NCBI RefSeq assembly: GCF_001905825.1
Contig: NZ_LIVV01000004.1
Coordinates: 495,687 to 559,686, forward strand
Length of the DNA: 64,000 nt
Reading direction: 5' to 3'
Origin: Streptomyces sp. CB02009
GTDB taxonomy: Bacteria > Actinomycetota > Actinomycetes > Streptomycetales > Streptomycetaceae
The notes under the pieces are model-generated. The model searched no databases, was not told the DNA's origin, and saw only the letters and a program-made list of their open reading frames with translations. Positions 16,801 through 26,571 of the stretch are shown piece after piece. The translations under genes and the position numbers were made by a program. The first letter of the stretch is position 1, and each line of letters starts with the position of its first letter.

Positions 16801-17708
16801 GCACCCAGATCCCGCAGCCCTCCCAGGCCGCTCCCGACACGACCCGCATCCACAACATCGGCTACCGCTCCTACGACGGCCCGCGTCTCGGCCGGGCGTA
16901 CGCGCGCAGGTCGCTGTTCTCGCAGTCCCTGCGCGGCGCGTACGGCCTGGGCCGCAGCGCCAAGTCCAAGGTGCTGCCGATGCTGCTCTTCGGCGTGATG
17001 TGCGTACCCGCGCTGATCATCGTCGCGGTCGCGGTCGTCACCAAGCAGTCCAAGTTGTCGATCGAGTACACGCAGTACGCGATCTTCCTGCAGGTCGTCA
17101 TCGGCATCTACGTCGCCTCCCAGGCGCCGCAGTCGGTCTCCCGCGACCTCCGGTTCCGGACCGTCCCGCTGTACTTCTCCCGCCCGATCGAGCGCGCGGA
17201 CTACGTGCTCGCCAAGTTCGGCGCGATGGCCTCGGCGCTCTTCCTGCTCACCGCGGTCCCCCTCGTGATCCTCTGGATCGGCTCGCTGCTCGCCAAGATG
17301 GACTTCGGCACGCAGACGCAGATGTTCGGCCAGGGACTGGTCTCCGTGGCCCTGCTCTCGCTGCTGTTCGGCGGCGTCGGGCTGGTCATGGCGGCGCTCA
17401 CCCCGCGCCGCGGCTTCGGCGTCGCCGCCGTGATCGGGCTGCTCACGATCTCGTACGGAGCGGTCTCCACGCTCCAGGGCATCGCGTACGGCACGGACAA
17501 CCTCGGCGCCATCTCCTGGCTCGGCCTGTTCTCGCCGATCACGCTGATCGACGGTGTGCAGACCGCCTTCCTCGGCGCGCCCTCCTCCTTCCCCGGAGGC
17601 GAGGGACCGGGCGCCGGTGCCGGCGCGGTCTATCTGCTGGTCGTCCTCGCGCTCGTCGCCGGCTCGTACGGCATCCTGATGCGCCGCTACCGAAAGGTCG
17701 GGCTGTGA
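16797..17708 (+). CDS. ABC-2-type transporter permease
   Basis: A 303-aa membrane protein with about six hydrophobic helices after a roughly 70-residue soluble N-terminus containing IGYRSYDGPRLGR. A conserved loop PQSVSRDLRFRTVPLYFSRP precedes helix 3; this coupling-helix region is typical of ABC-2 permeases that pair with a separate ATPase. The start ATG overlaps the stop of the ATPase gene. Probably a homodimer, or paired with the permease at 18684. Substrate cannot be read from the sequence. Confidence 0.9.
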   Translation: MSTQIPQPSQAAPDTTRIHNIGYRSYDGPRLGRAYARRSLFSQSLRGAYGLGRSAKSKVLPMLLFGVMCVPALIIVAVAVVTKQSKLSIEYTQYAIFLQVVIGIYVASQAPQSVSRDLRFRTVPLYFSRPIERADYVLAKFGAMASALFLLTAVPLVILWIGSLLAKMDFGTQTQMFGQGLVSVALLSLLFGGVGLVMAALTPRRGFGVAAVIGLLTISYGAVSTLQGIAYGTDNLGAISWLGLFSPITLIDGVQTAFLGAPSSFPGGEGPGAGAGAVYLLVVLALVAGSYGILMRRYRKVGL

Positions 17709-17757
17709 GCGTCCTCCCGTCGCCCGCCACCACCCCTCTAAGGAATGGGCCGCGCCC

Positions 17758-18669
17758 ATGAGCATCCTCTCGATCGACCACGTCTCCCGCTGGTTCGGAA
17801 ACGTCGTGGCCGTGAACGACGTCACGATGACGGTGGGACCGGGTGTCACCGGCCTCCTCGGGCCGAACGGCGCGGGCAAGTCCACCCTGATCAACATGAT
17901 GGGCGGCTTCCTCGACCCCTCCACCGGAAGCGTCACCCTCGACGGGCAGACGATCTGGGGGAACGAGTCGGTCTACCGCGAGATCGGCGTCGTGCCCGAG
18001 CGGGAGGCGATGTACGACTTCCTCACCGGCCGCGAGTTCGTCGTGGCGAACGCGGAACTCCAGGGCCTCGGCGCCGAGGAGGCCCAGCGGGCCCTGGCCA
18101 CGGTCGAGATGGAGTACGCGCAGGACCGCAAGATCTCCACGTACAGCAAGGGCATGCGGCAGCGGGTGAAGATGGCCTCGGCCCTCGTGCACGACCCGTC
18201 GGTGCTGCTGCTCGACGAGCCGTTCAACGGCATGGACCCGCGCCAGCGCATGCAGCTGATGGACCTGCTGCGGCAGATGGGCGCGGACGGCCGCACGGTG
18301 CTGTTCTCCTCGCACATCCTGGAGGAGGTCGAGCAGCTCGCCTCCCACATCGAGGTGATCGTGGCCGGACGCCACGCGGCCTCGGGCGACTTCCGCAAGA
18401 TCCGCCGGCTGATGACGGACCGGCCGCACCGCTACCTGGTCCGCTCCAGCGACGACCGGGCACTCGCCGCGGCGCTGATCGCCGACCCGTCCACGGCCGG
18501 CATCGAGGTCGACCACGTGGAGGGCGGACTGCGCATCCAGGCGGTGGACTTCGGGCGGTTCACCGAACTGCTGCCGAAGGTCGCGCGCGAGCGGGGAGTC
18601 CGTCTGCTGACGGTCTCGCCCTCGGACGAGTCCCTCGAATCGGTCTTCTCGTACCTCGTCGCGGCCTGA
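17758..18669 (+). CDS. ABC transporter ATP-binding protein (second pair)
   Basis: A 303-aa ABC ATPase. Walker A GPNGAGKST is at about residue 38, the signature-like region YSKGMRQRVKMA is again degenerate in the same way as the upstream paralogue, and Walker B is VLLLDEPFNGMD with SSHILEEVE as the H-loop. It begins 49 bases after the first permease with AAGGAA upstream. Similarity in both motifs and position suggests the two ATPase/permease pairs arose by duplication or work as one four-subunit complex. Confidence 0.93.
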   Translation: MSILSIDHVSRWFGNVVAVNDVTMTVGPGVTGLLGPNGAGKSTLINMMGGFLDPSTGSVTLDGQTIWGNESVYREIGVVPEREAMYDFLTGREFVVANAELQGLGAEEAQRALATVEMEYAQDRKISTYSKGMRQRVKMASALVHDPSVLLLDEPFNGMDPRQRMQLMDLLRQMGADGRTVLFSSHILEEVEQLASHIEVIVAGRHAASGDFRKIRRLMTDRPHRYLVRSSDDRALAAALIADPSTAGIEVDHVEGGLRIQAVDFGRFTELLPKVARERGVRLLTVSPSDESLESVFSYLVAA

Positions 18670-18683
18670 AAGGAGCCTGACCG

Positions 18684-19403
18684 ATGTACAACCCCACAGT
18701 CGCCCGGCTCACCTACCGGGCCCTCCTCGGCCGCCGCAGGGCCCTGATCCTGTTCCTGCTGCCCGCCATGCTGCTGCTGATCTCGGCGGCGGTGCGCGCC
18801 TTCAACGGTGCGGACGACCAGGTCGCGGCCGATGTCCTGGGCGGCTTCGCGCTGGCCACGATGGTCCCGCTGATCGGCGTGATCGCCGGTACGGGCGCGA
18901 TCGGTCCGGAGATCGACGACGGCTCGATCGTCTACCTGCTGTCGAAGCCGGTGAAGCGGCCGTCGATCATCTTCACGAAGCTGATCGTCGCGATCGCGGT
19001 GACGATGGTCTTCTCCGCGGTACCGACGTTCCTCGCCGGCTTCATCCTCAACGGCAACGGCCAGCAGGTGGCCGTGGCGTACACGGTGGCGGCGCTGGTG
19101 GCGTCCATCGCGTACAGCGCGCTGTTCCTGCTGCTCGGCACGATCAGCCGCCACGCGGTGGTCATCGGCCTGGTCTACGCCCTGGTGTGGGAGGCCCTGT
19201 TCGGCTCCCTGATCGAGGGGGCGCGCACCCTGAGCGTCCAGCAGTGGGCGCTCGCCCTGGCCGAGAAGGTCACCGGCGACGGCCTGGTCACCTCGGAGGT
19301 GAGCCTCACCACGGCGGTGGTGCTCCTCTCCGCGGTCACGATCGTGGCGACCTGGTTCGCCGGATTCAAGCTCCGCACGCTGAAGCTGGCGGGCGAGGAG
19401 TAG
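18684..19403 (+). CDS. ABC-2-type transporter permease (second pair)
   Basis: A 239-aa permease with about six hydrophobic helices. The helix-loop-helix GPEIDDGSIVYLLSKPVKRP matches the coupling-helix region of ABC-2 permeases. AGGAG lies 8 bases before the ATG, 14 bases after the preceding ATPase gene. It closes the four-gene ABC operon. The following 114 bases (19404-19517) are C-rich and hold no gene; they separate it from the convergent MFS gene. Confidence 0.9.
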   Translation: MYNPTVARLTYRALLGRRRALILFLLPAMLLLISAAVRAFNGADDQVAADVLGGFALATMVPLIGVIAGTGAIGPEIDDGSIVYLLSKPVKRPSIIFTKLIVAIAVTMVFSAVPTFLAGFILNGNGQQVAVAYTVAALVASIAYSALFLLLGTISRHAVVIGLVYALVWEALFGSLIEGARTLSVQQWALALAEKVTGDGLVTSEVSLTTAVVLLSAVTIVATWFAGFKLRTLKLAGEE

Positions 19404-19517
19404 CAGCGGACACACAAGCGGTACGGCTCCGAGGCCGGACGCCCCACCCCGGGAGCCCCACCCCGGAGCCGCCCCGCAACCCCCCTCCCCTCCCCGGGTC
19501 CGCTCACCCGGTCCGGC

Positions 19518-20867
19518 TCACACCGTCCGGTCCCGGGCGGCGAAGAGCCCCACGGTGAGGGCCGCCGCGCAGACACCGAGGACGACGCAGATCGGCAGCG
19601 TCCAGGAGCCGGTGGCCTGGTGCAGGGCACCGGCCGCGAGCGGGCCCGCGGCGGCGAGCAGATAGCCGACCGTCTGGGCCATCCCGGACAGCCGGGCCGC
19701 GGTCACCGCGTCCCCGGAGCGCAGCACGATCAGGGTCAGGGCGAGACCGACCGCGCCGCCCTGGCCGACCCCGAGCACCGCCGACCAGAGCCAGGCACCC
19801 TCCACCGGCGCCACCATCAGACCGGCGTAGCCGGCCGCGACCAGCGTGGTGACCAGCACGATCAGCGGACGCTGGCTCCGCATCCGGCCGGCGAGCAGCG
19901 GCACCACGAAGGCGCCCGCGACCTGGATCAGGTTGTTGAAGGCGAAGACGACACCGGCCGTGGAGCGGCTCATCCCGTGGTCGGTGAAGATCGTCGGCAT
20001 CCAGGCGATCAGGACGTACGACCACAGCGACTGCAGGCCCATGAAGAGTGTGACCTGCCAGGCGAGCGCCGAGCGCCAGACGCTCACCGGGCGGGCGCCG
20101 GCGGCCGGGACGGCCCGTACCTCGTGGCCCGTCCGGCCCCGGGCGATCAGCACCTGGGGCAGCCAGGCGACCGCGGCGACCACGGCGAGCAGGGACCAGA
20201 AGCCGAGCGAGCCCTCCCAGCCGCCGCCGAGCGCCTTCTCCAGCGGCACCGCGGCAGCCGCCGCGACCGTCGCGCCGGCGATCATCGCACCCGTGTAGAC
20301 CGAGGTCATCGCCGCGGCCCGGTCCGGGAAGTCCCGCTTGATCAGGCCCGGCATCAGCACGTTGAGCAGGGCGATCGCGGTGCCGACGAGGATGCCGCCG
20401 CCGTACAGCGCGTACACGGAGGGCAGCACGCGCGCGAGGATGCCGACGGCGAGCAGCAGCAGGGCCGCGAGCAGCACGCGTTCGGCGCCGAAGCGGCGCC
20501 CCAGCCAGGGCGCGACCAGCGCGCCCACGCCGAGGAACAGCACCGGCACCGAGGTCACCAGCGAACTCGCCGTCGAGGAGAGCCCGAAGGCCCCGGATAT
20601 CTCGCCGACCAGCGGCGCCACGCTCGCGAGCGCGGCCCGCATGTTGAGCGAGGCCAGCACGATCCCGGTGAGGAGCAGCGCCGGACGCGCGAGCAGCGCC
20701 CGGCGGGCCGCCGCCCCGGCGGCCGACGCCGTGACCCCGGCCTCGGCGTCGACGAGCACGGGCGGGACGGACGAAGGCGAGGGCGCGGGCGGCGTCACGG
20801 TCGGCGGCACGGGCGGCGGCACGGGCGAGGGCGTGGCGGATCCCTGCGTACGGGTCTCCGCGCTCAT
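19518..20867 (-). CDS. MFS transporter, CynX/NimT-like
   Basis: A 449-aa major-facilitator protein with about 12 membrane helices after a 50-residue Pro/Ser-rich, probably disordered N-terminus (PSPVPPPVPPTVTPP). The core starts SLNMRAALASVAPLVGEI, characteristic of the CynX/NimT (cyanate/2-nitroimidazole) group. ATG 20867 overlaps the stop of the GntR gene (ATGA), so both are made from one message and the GntR protein probably controls the transporter. Substrate unknown; a small organic anion is a reasonable family-based guess. Confidence 0.9.
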   Translation of the reverse strand: MSAETRTQGSATPSPVPPPVPPTVTPPAPSPSSVPPVLVDAEAGVTASAAGAAARRALLARPALLLTGIVLASLNMRAALASVAPLVGEISGAFGLSSTASSLVTSVPVLFLGVGALVAPWLGRRFGAERVLLAALLLLAVGILARVLPSVYALYGGGILVGTAIALLNVLMPGLIKRDFPDRAAAMTSVYTGAMIAGATVAAAAAVPLEKALGGGWEGSLGFWSLLAVVAAVAWLPQVLIARGRTGHEVRAVPAAGARPVSVWRSALAWQVTLFMGLQSLWSYVLIAWMPTIFTDHGMSRSTAGVVFAFNNLIQVAGAFVVPLLAGRMRSQRPLIVLVTTLVAAGYAGLMVAPVEGAWLWSAVLGVGQGGAVGLALTLIVLRSGDAVTAARLSGMAQTVGYLLAAAGPLAAGALHQATGSWTLPICVVLGVCAAALTVGLFAARDRTV

Positions 20868-21544
20868 CGGGCGTCCGCCGTGAGTGCCGCGACGGTCTCC
20901 ATCGGGACCCGCAGGAGCTCGCGCGCCTGGCGTTCCGCCGCCTCCGGGTCGCCCGCCTCGATCGCCGTGACCAGGGCCTCGTGGGCGTCGATGTCGACCG
21001 GCGGCATCTCCCGGTCGCCGAGGGCCTCCACGAGCACCTCGTGCACCTGGGCGGAGAAGAAGCGGTACACCTCGACGAAGGCCGCGTTGTGGGTGGCGCC
21101 GACGACCGCGAGGTGGAAGGCGAGGTCGGCGTCCGCGTTCCGGTCGCCCTCCTCGCGCAGGGTGGTGAGGGCGGCCCGGAGCCGCAGCAGGTCGTGGGTG
21201 TCCCGCCGGGCCGCCGCGAGCCGTGCCGCCTCGGCCTCCAGCGCGACCCGGAGTTCGAGGACGTCGGCCGCGCCCGCGTGCCGTACTCCGCGCAGCACGG
21301 CCGCCGGATCGGCGGTCGACCTGACGAAGGTGCCGTTGCCCTGACGGGATTCGAGCAGGCCCGCGTGGACCAGGACCCTGACCGCCTCGCGGACGGTGTT
21401 GCGGCCCACACCGAGCTGCTGGGCGAGCTCGTGCTCGGTCGGGATGCGGTCGCCGACCGCCCACTCGCCGTCCGCGAGCTGCGTCCGCAGCTGGTCCACC
21501 ACGGAGTCCACCAGCGAGGTCCGTCCCGTCGCCCTGAGTGCCAT
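20864..21544 (-). CDS. FadR/GntR-family transcriptional regulator (FCD domain)
   Basis: A 226-aa regulator. The N-terminal winged helix has the GntR pattern GDRIPTEHELAQQLGVGRNTVREAV. The C-terminal half (about 90-220) is an all-helical FCD domain with spaced Asp/His residues (HLAVVGATHNAAF) that bind metal and a carboxylate ligand in this family. It is coupled by ATGA to the MFS gene. A partial FadR-like site, TTGTAGGATGA on the minus strand (21580-21590), lies 36-46 bases upstream of its start and may be an autoregulatory operator. Confidence 0.92.
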   Translation of the reverse strand: MALRATGRTSLVDSVVDQLRTQLADGEWAVGDRIPTEHELAQQLGVGRNTVREAVRVLVHAGLLESRQGNGTFVRSTADPAAVLRGVRHAGAADVLELRVALEAEAARLAAARRDTHDLLRLRAALTTLREEGDRNADADLAFHLAVVGATHNAAFVEVYRFFSAQVHEVLVEALGDREMPPVDIDAHEALVTAIEAGDPEAAERQARELLRVPMETVAALTADAR

Positions 21545-21590
21545 GCCGTTCCGACCTCTCTATTTGCCCGGTTGCCCGGTCATCCTACAA

Positions 21591-21620
21591 CTGACTGCGG
21601 GCGGGACACCGGACTACTGT
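21591..21620 (+). promoter_or_regulatory. candidate lpdA promoter
   Basis: CTGACT (21591-21596) and TACTGT (21615-21620) are spaced 18 bases apart, about 48 bases before the lpdA start. The -10 element fits the Streptomyces TANNNT pattern. It is adjacent to the possible GntR operator at 21580-21590. Confidence 0.4.
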
Positions 21621-21667
21621 GGGCCCGTACGCGGACCGAACACCCTCACCACCCTCGGGAGTCAGTC

Positions 21668-23071
<1,404 letters not shown>

Positions 23072-23106
23072 GGTAGCCGCCGGTTCGGGGTGATAGGCAC
23101 GGACAT

Positions 23107-23766
23107 GTGCCTCCCGAGACCCTCCCGGGTGGCGAACCGTCCCGACCGATCAGGTCGTGGGTGCGTTCGTCACCCGGTACGCACCTCTGGCTCGCGGTCA
23201 TCGCGATCACCAGCCTCGTCATCGCGCTGTCCCCCCAGGGCCTCGACAGCTATCTGCTGCACCGCAACAGCAGCAACCTCCACCAGCTGTCCCACCATCC
23301 GCTGCGAGCCCTGCTCGGCAGCGCGTTCTGGATCGAGAACCCGGCCGACCTGCTCCTCTACGCGGCGCTCTTCGAGCTGATCCACGCACCCGTGGAGCGA
23401 TGGCTCGGCACGGCGAAATGGCTCTTCGTCGTCGCCACGGCCCATGTCGCGGCCACCCTGATCAGCCAGCAGGTCGTCCTCGTGGCCATCCGCCTCCACG
23501 ACGTGCCGCGCAGCATGGCCCATGTCGTCGACATCGGGGTCAGCTACGGTCTCGCCGCCTCGGCGGGCATCCTCACGTACCGGCTCGCCCGGCCCTGGCG
23601 CTGGCTCTACCTCGCGGGAGTGGTGGCCTTCTTCGTCCTACCGCTGCTCGCCGACCGCACGTACACCGACCTCGGGCACGCGATCTCCCTGGCCATCGGC
23701 CTCGCCTGCTACCCGCTCACCCGCGGAAAACCAGTCGCCCCCGAACGGGAGCCCGGCGCACACTAG
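23107..23766 (+). CDS. rhomboid-like integral membrane protein
   Basis: A 219-aa protein with about six hydrophobic helices. The arrangement LLYAALFELIHAPVERWLG, a later GVSYGLAA segment and DLGHAISLAIGLACY fits the rhomboid fold. The catalytic serine motif GxSG reads GVSYG, so Ser and its flanking glycines are spaced differently, while a His is present in the last helix. Peptidase activity is therefore uncertain. GTG start, 35 bases after lpdA; no strong ribosome-binding site is visible. Most likely co-transcribed with lpdA; the reason for that pairing is unknown. Confidence 0.78.
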   Translation: MPPETLPGGEPSRPIRSWVRSSPGTHLWLAVIAITSLVIALSPQGLDSYLLHRNSSNLHQLSHHPLRALLGSAFWIENPADLLLYAALFELIHAPVERWLGTAKWLFVVATAHVAATLISQQVVLVAIRLHDVPRSMAHVVDIGVSYGLAASAGILTYRLARPWRWLYLAGVVAFFVLPLLADRTYTDLGHAISLAIGLACYPLTRGKPVAPEREPGAH

Positions 23767-23794
23767 TTGTACGGGGGACACGGGGGATCCCCCG

Positions 23795-23857
23795 AAAAGA
23801 GGGGGCGGCCGCTTCGAGCGCGTGGACCAGGTCCACGCGGGCCGCCCCTTCTCTTTT
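23795..23857. terminator. large bidirectional hairpin terminator
   Basis: A perfect 21-base palindrome (23819-23839, centred on A23829) is enclosed by outer arms AAAAGAGGGGGCGGCC (23795-23810) and GGCCGCCCCTTCTCTTTT (about 23840-23857). Runs of A on the left and T on the right make it work in both directions, between the rhomboid-like gene and the convergent HAD gene. Confidence 0.85.
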
Positions 23858-23872
23858 CCCCGCGGGCGTCAC

Positions 23873-23978
23873 TCTTCCCGCAGGCTTCAGCTCTTCCCGC
23901 GGGCTTCCGTTCCTCCCGCGGGCTCCAGCTCCTCCTGCGGGCTTCCGTTCCTCCCGCGGGCTCCAGCTCTTCCCGCGG
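23873..23978. repeat. tandem repeat, 19-bp unit, about 5.5 copies
   Basis: Units TCTTCCCGCGGGCTTCCGT and TCCTCCCGCGGGCTCCAGC alternate from 23873, each exactly 19 bases, and end 5 bases before the HAD gene stop at 23983. Each unit contains the palindrome CCCGCGGG. It lies between the terminator and the HAD gene stop. Confidence 0.9.
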
Positions 23979-23982
23979 CCGG

Positions 23983-24789
23983 TCAGACCGACAGCAGACG
24001 CTCCAGGACGACGGCGATACCGTCCTCCTCGTTCGAGGCCGTGACCTCGTCCGCCACCGCCCGCAGCTCGTCGTGCGCGTTGCCCATGGCCACGCCGTGG
24101 GCCGCCCAGCCGAACATCGGGATGTCGTTGGGCATGTCGCCGAAGGCGATCGTCTCCGCCGCCTTCACCCCCAGCCGGCGCGCCGCCAGCGAGAGACCGG
24201 TGGCCTTGCTCAGGCCGAGCGGCAGGATCTCCACCACACCGGGACCCGCCATGACGACGTCCACGAGACTGCCGACCGTCGCACGCGCTGCGTGGGTCAG
24301 TTCGTCGTCCGACAGCGTCGGGTGCTGCAGGTAGAGCTTGGTCAGCGGCGCCGCCCACAGCTCCGCCGGGTCCTCGTACGGCACGTACGGCAGCGGCCCC
24401 GGGTGCGCCCGGTAGCCGGGGCCCATCAGGACCTCGCCCTCCAGGCCGTCGCGGCTCGCGGCCAGCGCCAGCGGGCCGACCTCCGCCTCGATCTTCGAGA
24501 GGGCGAGCCCCGCGAGCTGCCGGTCCAGGGTCAGCGAGGTGAGCAGCCGGTGCTCACCCGCGTGGTAGACCTGCGCGCCCTGCCCGCACACCGCGATCCC
24601 CTCGTAGCCGAGGTCGTCCAGGATGTGCCGGGTCCAGGGCACCGCCCGGCCGGTGACGACGATGTGCGCGGCGCCCGCCTCCGTGGCGGCGGCGAGCGCG
24701 TCCCGCGTACGGGCGGAGACGGACTCGTCGGCGCGCAGCAGCGTGCCGTCGAGATCCGTCGCGACCAGGCGGTAGGGGAAGGGGCTCAC
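23983..24789 (-). CDS. HAD-superfamily phosphatase, Cof-type
   Basis: A 268-aa paralogue of the protein at 7756-8637. Motif I is VATDLDGTLLRADE, motif II is VVTGRA, the Lys is in LGLSKATG, and motif IV is AFGDMPNDIPMF. A C2 cap separates motifs II and III. GTG 24789 overlaps the serS stop (GTGA), so it is translated with seryl-tRNA synthetase. This serS-HAD pairing is common in Streptomyces as far as I recall. Substrate unknown; a sugar or nucleotide phosphate is typical of the group. Confidence 0.92.
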   Translation of the reverse strand: MSPFPYRLVATDLDGTLLRADESVSARTRDALAAATEAGAAHIVVTGRAVPWTRHILDDLGYEGIAVCGQGAQVYHAGEHRLLTSLTLDRQLAGLALSKIEAEVGPLALAASRDGLEGEVLMGPGYRAHPGPLPYVPYEDPAELWAAPLTKLYLQHPTLSDDELTHAARATVGSLVDVVMAGPGVVEILPLGLSKATGLSLAARRLGVKAAETIAFGDMPNDIPMFGWAAHGVAMGNAHDELRAVADEVTASNEEDGIAVVLERLLSV

Positions 24790-26075
24790 TTGGCGATCGG
24801 CTCCAGGACCTCACGGCCGCCGAGGTAGGGCCGCAGCATCTCCGGGACGCGCACGGAACCGTCGGGCAGCTGGTGGTTCTCCAGGATCGCCACGATCGTG
24901 CGCGGTACGGCGCACAGCGTGCCGTTCAGGGTGGCCAGCGGCTGCACGGTCTTCTTGCCGCCCTGCTCCTCGCGCATGCGGACGGAGAGGCGACGGGCCT
25001 GGAAGCTGTCGCAGTTCGAGGCCGAGGTCAGCTCGCGGTACTTGCCCTGGGTCGGGATCCACGCCTCGCAGTCGAACTTGCGGGAGGCGGAGGCACCGAG
25101 GTCACCGGTGGCGACGTCGATGACCTGGAACGGCAGCTCCAGACCGGTCAGCCACTGCTTCTCCCACTCCAGGAGCCGCTTGTGCTCGGCCTCGGCGTCC
25201 TCCGGCGCGACGTACGAGAACATCTCGACCTTGTCGAACTGGTGGACGCGGAAGATGCCGCGGGTGTCCTTGCCGTACGTGCCGGCCTCGCGGCGGAAGC
25301 AGGGCGAGAAGCCGGCGTACCGCAGGGGCAGCTTGTCCGCGTCGATGATCTCGTCCATGTGGTACGCCGCGAGGGGCACCTCGGACGTGCCGACGAGGTA
25401 GTAGTCGTCCTTCTCCAGGTGGTACACGTTCTCCGCGGCCTGGCCGAGGAAGCCGGTGCCCTCCATGGCGCGCGGACGGACGAGCGCCGGGGTCAGCATG
25501 GGGATGAAGCCGGCCTCGGTGGCCTGCGCGATCGCCGCGTTGACCAGGGCGAGCTCCAGGAGGGCGCCCACGCCGGTCAGGTAGTAGAAGCGCGAGCCGG
25601 AGACCTTGGCGCCGCGCTCGACGTCGATGGCGCCGAGCGCCTCGCCGAGCTCCAGGTGGTCCTTGGGCTCGAAGCCCTCGGCCGCGAAGTCGCGGATGGT
25701 GCCGTGCGTCTCGAGGACGACGAAGTCCTCCTCGCCGCCGACCGGGACGTCGGTGTGGACGATGTTCCCGAGCTGGAGCAGCAGCTGCTTGGCCGTCTCG
25801 TCGGCGTCGTTCTGCTCGGCCTCGGCGGCCTTGACGTCGGTCTTGAGCTGCTCGGCCTTCTGGAGGAGCTCGGCGCGCTCCTCCGGGGTGGCCCTGGGGA
25901 TCAGCTTGCCGAGCGCCTTCTGCTCGGATCGGAGCTCGTCGAAGCGGACGCCGGACGACCTGCGCCGCTCATCGGCGGAGAGCAGGGCGTCGACGAGCGC
26001 GACGTCCTCTCCACGGGCGCGCTGGGAGGCGCGAACACGGTCGGGGTCCTCACGGAGCAGGCGAAGGTCAATCAC
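24786..26075 (-). CDS. serS: seryl-tRNA synthetase
   Basis: A 429-aa class II aminoacyl-tRNA synthetase that charges tRNA-Ser (and the selenocysteine tRNA if present). The N-terminal arm (about 30-105) is a long helical coiled coil that contacts the tRNA variable arm. Motif 2 is FRREAGTYGKDTRGI with RVHQFDKVE, and motif 3 is NGTLCAVPRTIVAILENHQ near residue 400. The start is GTG (GTGATTGACCTT). Two tRNA-Ser genes lie in the same window (44529, 60841). Its upstream region holds a DnaA-box cluster. Confidence 0.98.
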   Translation of the reverse strand: MIDLRLLREDPDRVRASQRARGEDVALVDALLSADERRRSSGVRFDELRSEQKALGKLIPRATPEERAELLQKAEQLKTDVKAAEAEQNDADETAKQLLLQLGNIVHTDVPVGGEEDFVVLETHGTIRDFAAEGFEPKDHLELGEALGAIDVERGAKVSGSRFYYLTGVGALLELALVNAAIAQATEAGFIPMLTPALVRPRAMEGTGFLGQAAENVYHLEKDDYYLVGTSEVPLAAYHMDEIIDADKLPLRYAGFSPCFRREAGTYGKDTRGIFRVHQFDKVEMFSYVAPEDAEAEHKRLLEWEKQWLTGLELPFQVIDVATGDLGASASRKFDCEAWIPTQGKYRELTSASNCDSFQARRLSVRMREEQGGKKTVQPLATLNGTLCAVPRTIVAILENHQLPDGSVRVPEMLRPYLGGREVLEPIAK

Positions 26076-26198
26076 CCCACCAGGCTACCGGTGCGCGTTC
26101 GCCCGCCCCCACCGGATAACGTCACGCGTGTTGTCACGCATGGCGTTATGCCCGAATTGATACCTGTGAGAATGCCGGGACTCGGGCTCTGCATTTAG

Positions 26199-26534
26199 TT
26201 ATCCACAGGCTGTGCGGAAGATCTGTGGACTACGGGGAAGATCGCGCGGATTTCCCGCCCCGACCCTGGGAATTCCGTGATCAAACGCCATTGAGGCACT
26301 CATTTGGGTGGGAATTGCTCGCTCCAAAGAGTTGGTCGAGCGAACCGTGCTGACGAGGGCTTCTTCCCCGCACTGTGGACAGGTGGGCGGGGTCGGCGAG
26401 TGGCTAGGGCGATTTGTCGACCTTGTCGGCGTGCGCTGTCGACTTGTCCCCAGGTCGAGCCCCGAGCCTGTGGATAACTGCTGTGGGTAAGTGAAAATAC
26501 GCAGGTAGGACTAGCGGTTCGCACCTGTGGACGA
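26199..26534. promoter_or_regulatory. DnaA-box cluster in the serS-pheA intergenic region
   Basis: The 496-base gap 26076-26571 is AT-richer than its surroundings and has no gene. It contains two perfect TTATCCACA boxes (26199-26207 plus; 26469-26477 minus) and five single-mismatch relatives of TTGTCCACA/TTATCCACA: 26224-26232, 26374-26382, 26444-26452, 26482-26490 and 26526-26534. Such density is far above chance in this GC-rich DNA. In S. coelicolor, DnaA-box clusters outside oriC, including a high-affinity one named D78, have been described near the origin; this may be the equivalent. Promoters of serS must also lie here. Confidence 0.75.
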
Positions 26535-26571
26535 ACGCTCCCGCCGTCGGGAGCGTTCGGTCACCATCGGG

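Noticed and set aside
23873..23978. Regular 19-bp repeat considered as a CRISPR array
   Set aside because: Units are directly adjacent with no spacers and no cas genes occur in the window. It is a tandem repeat.
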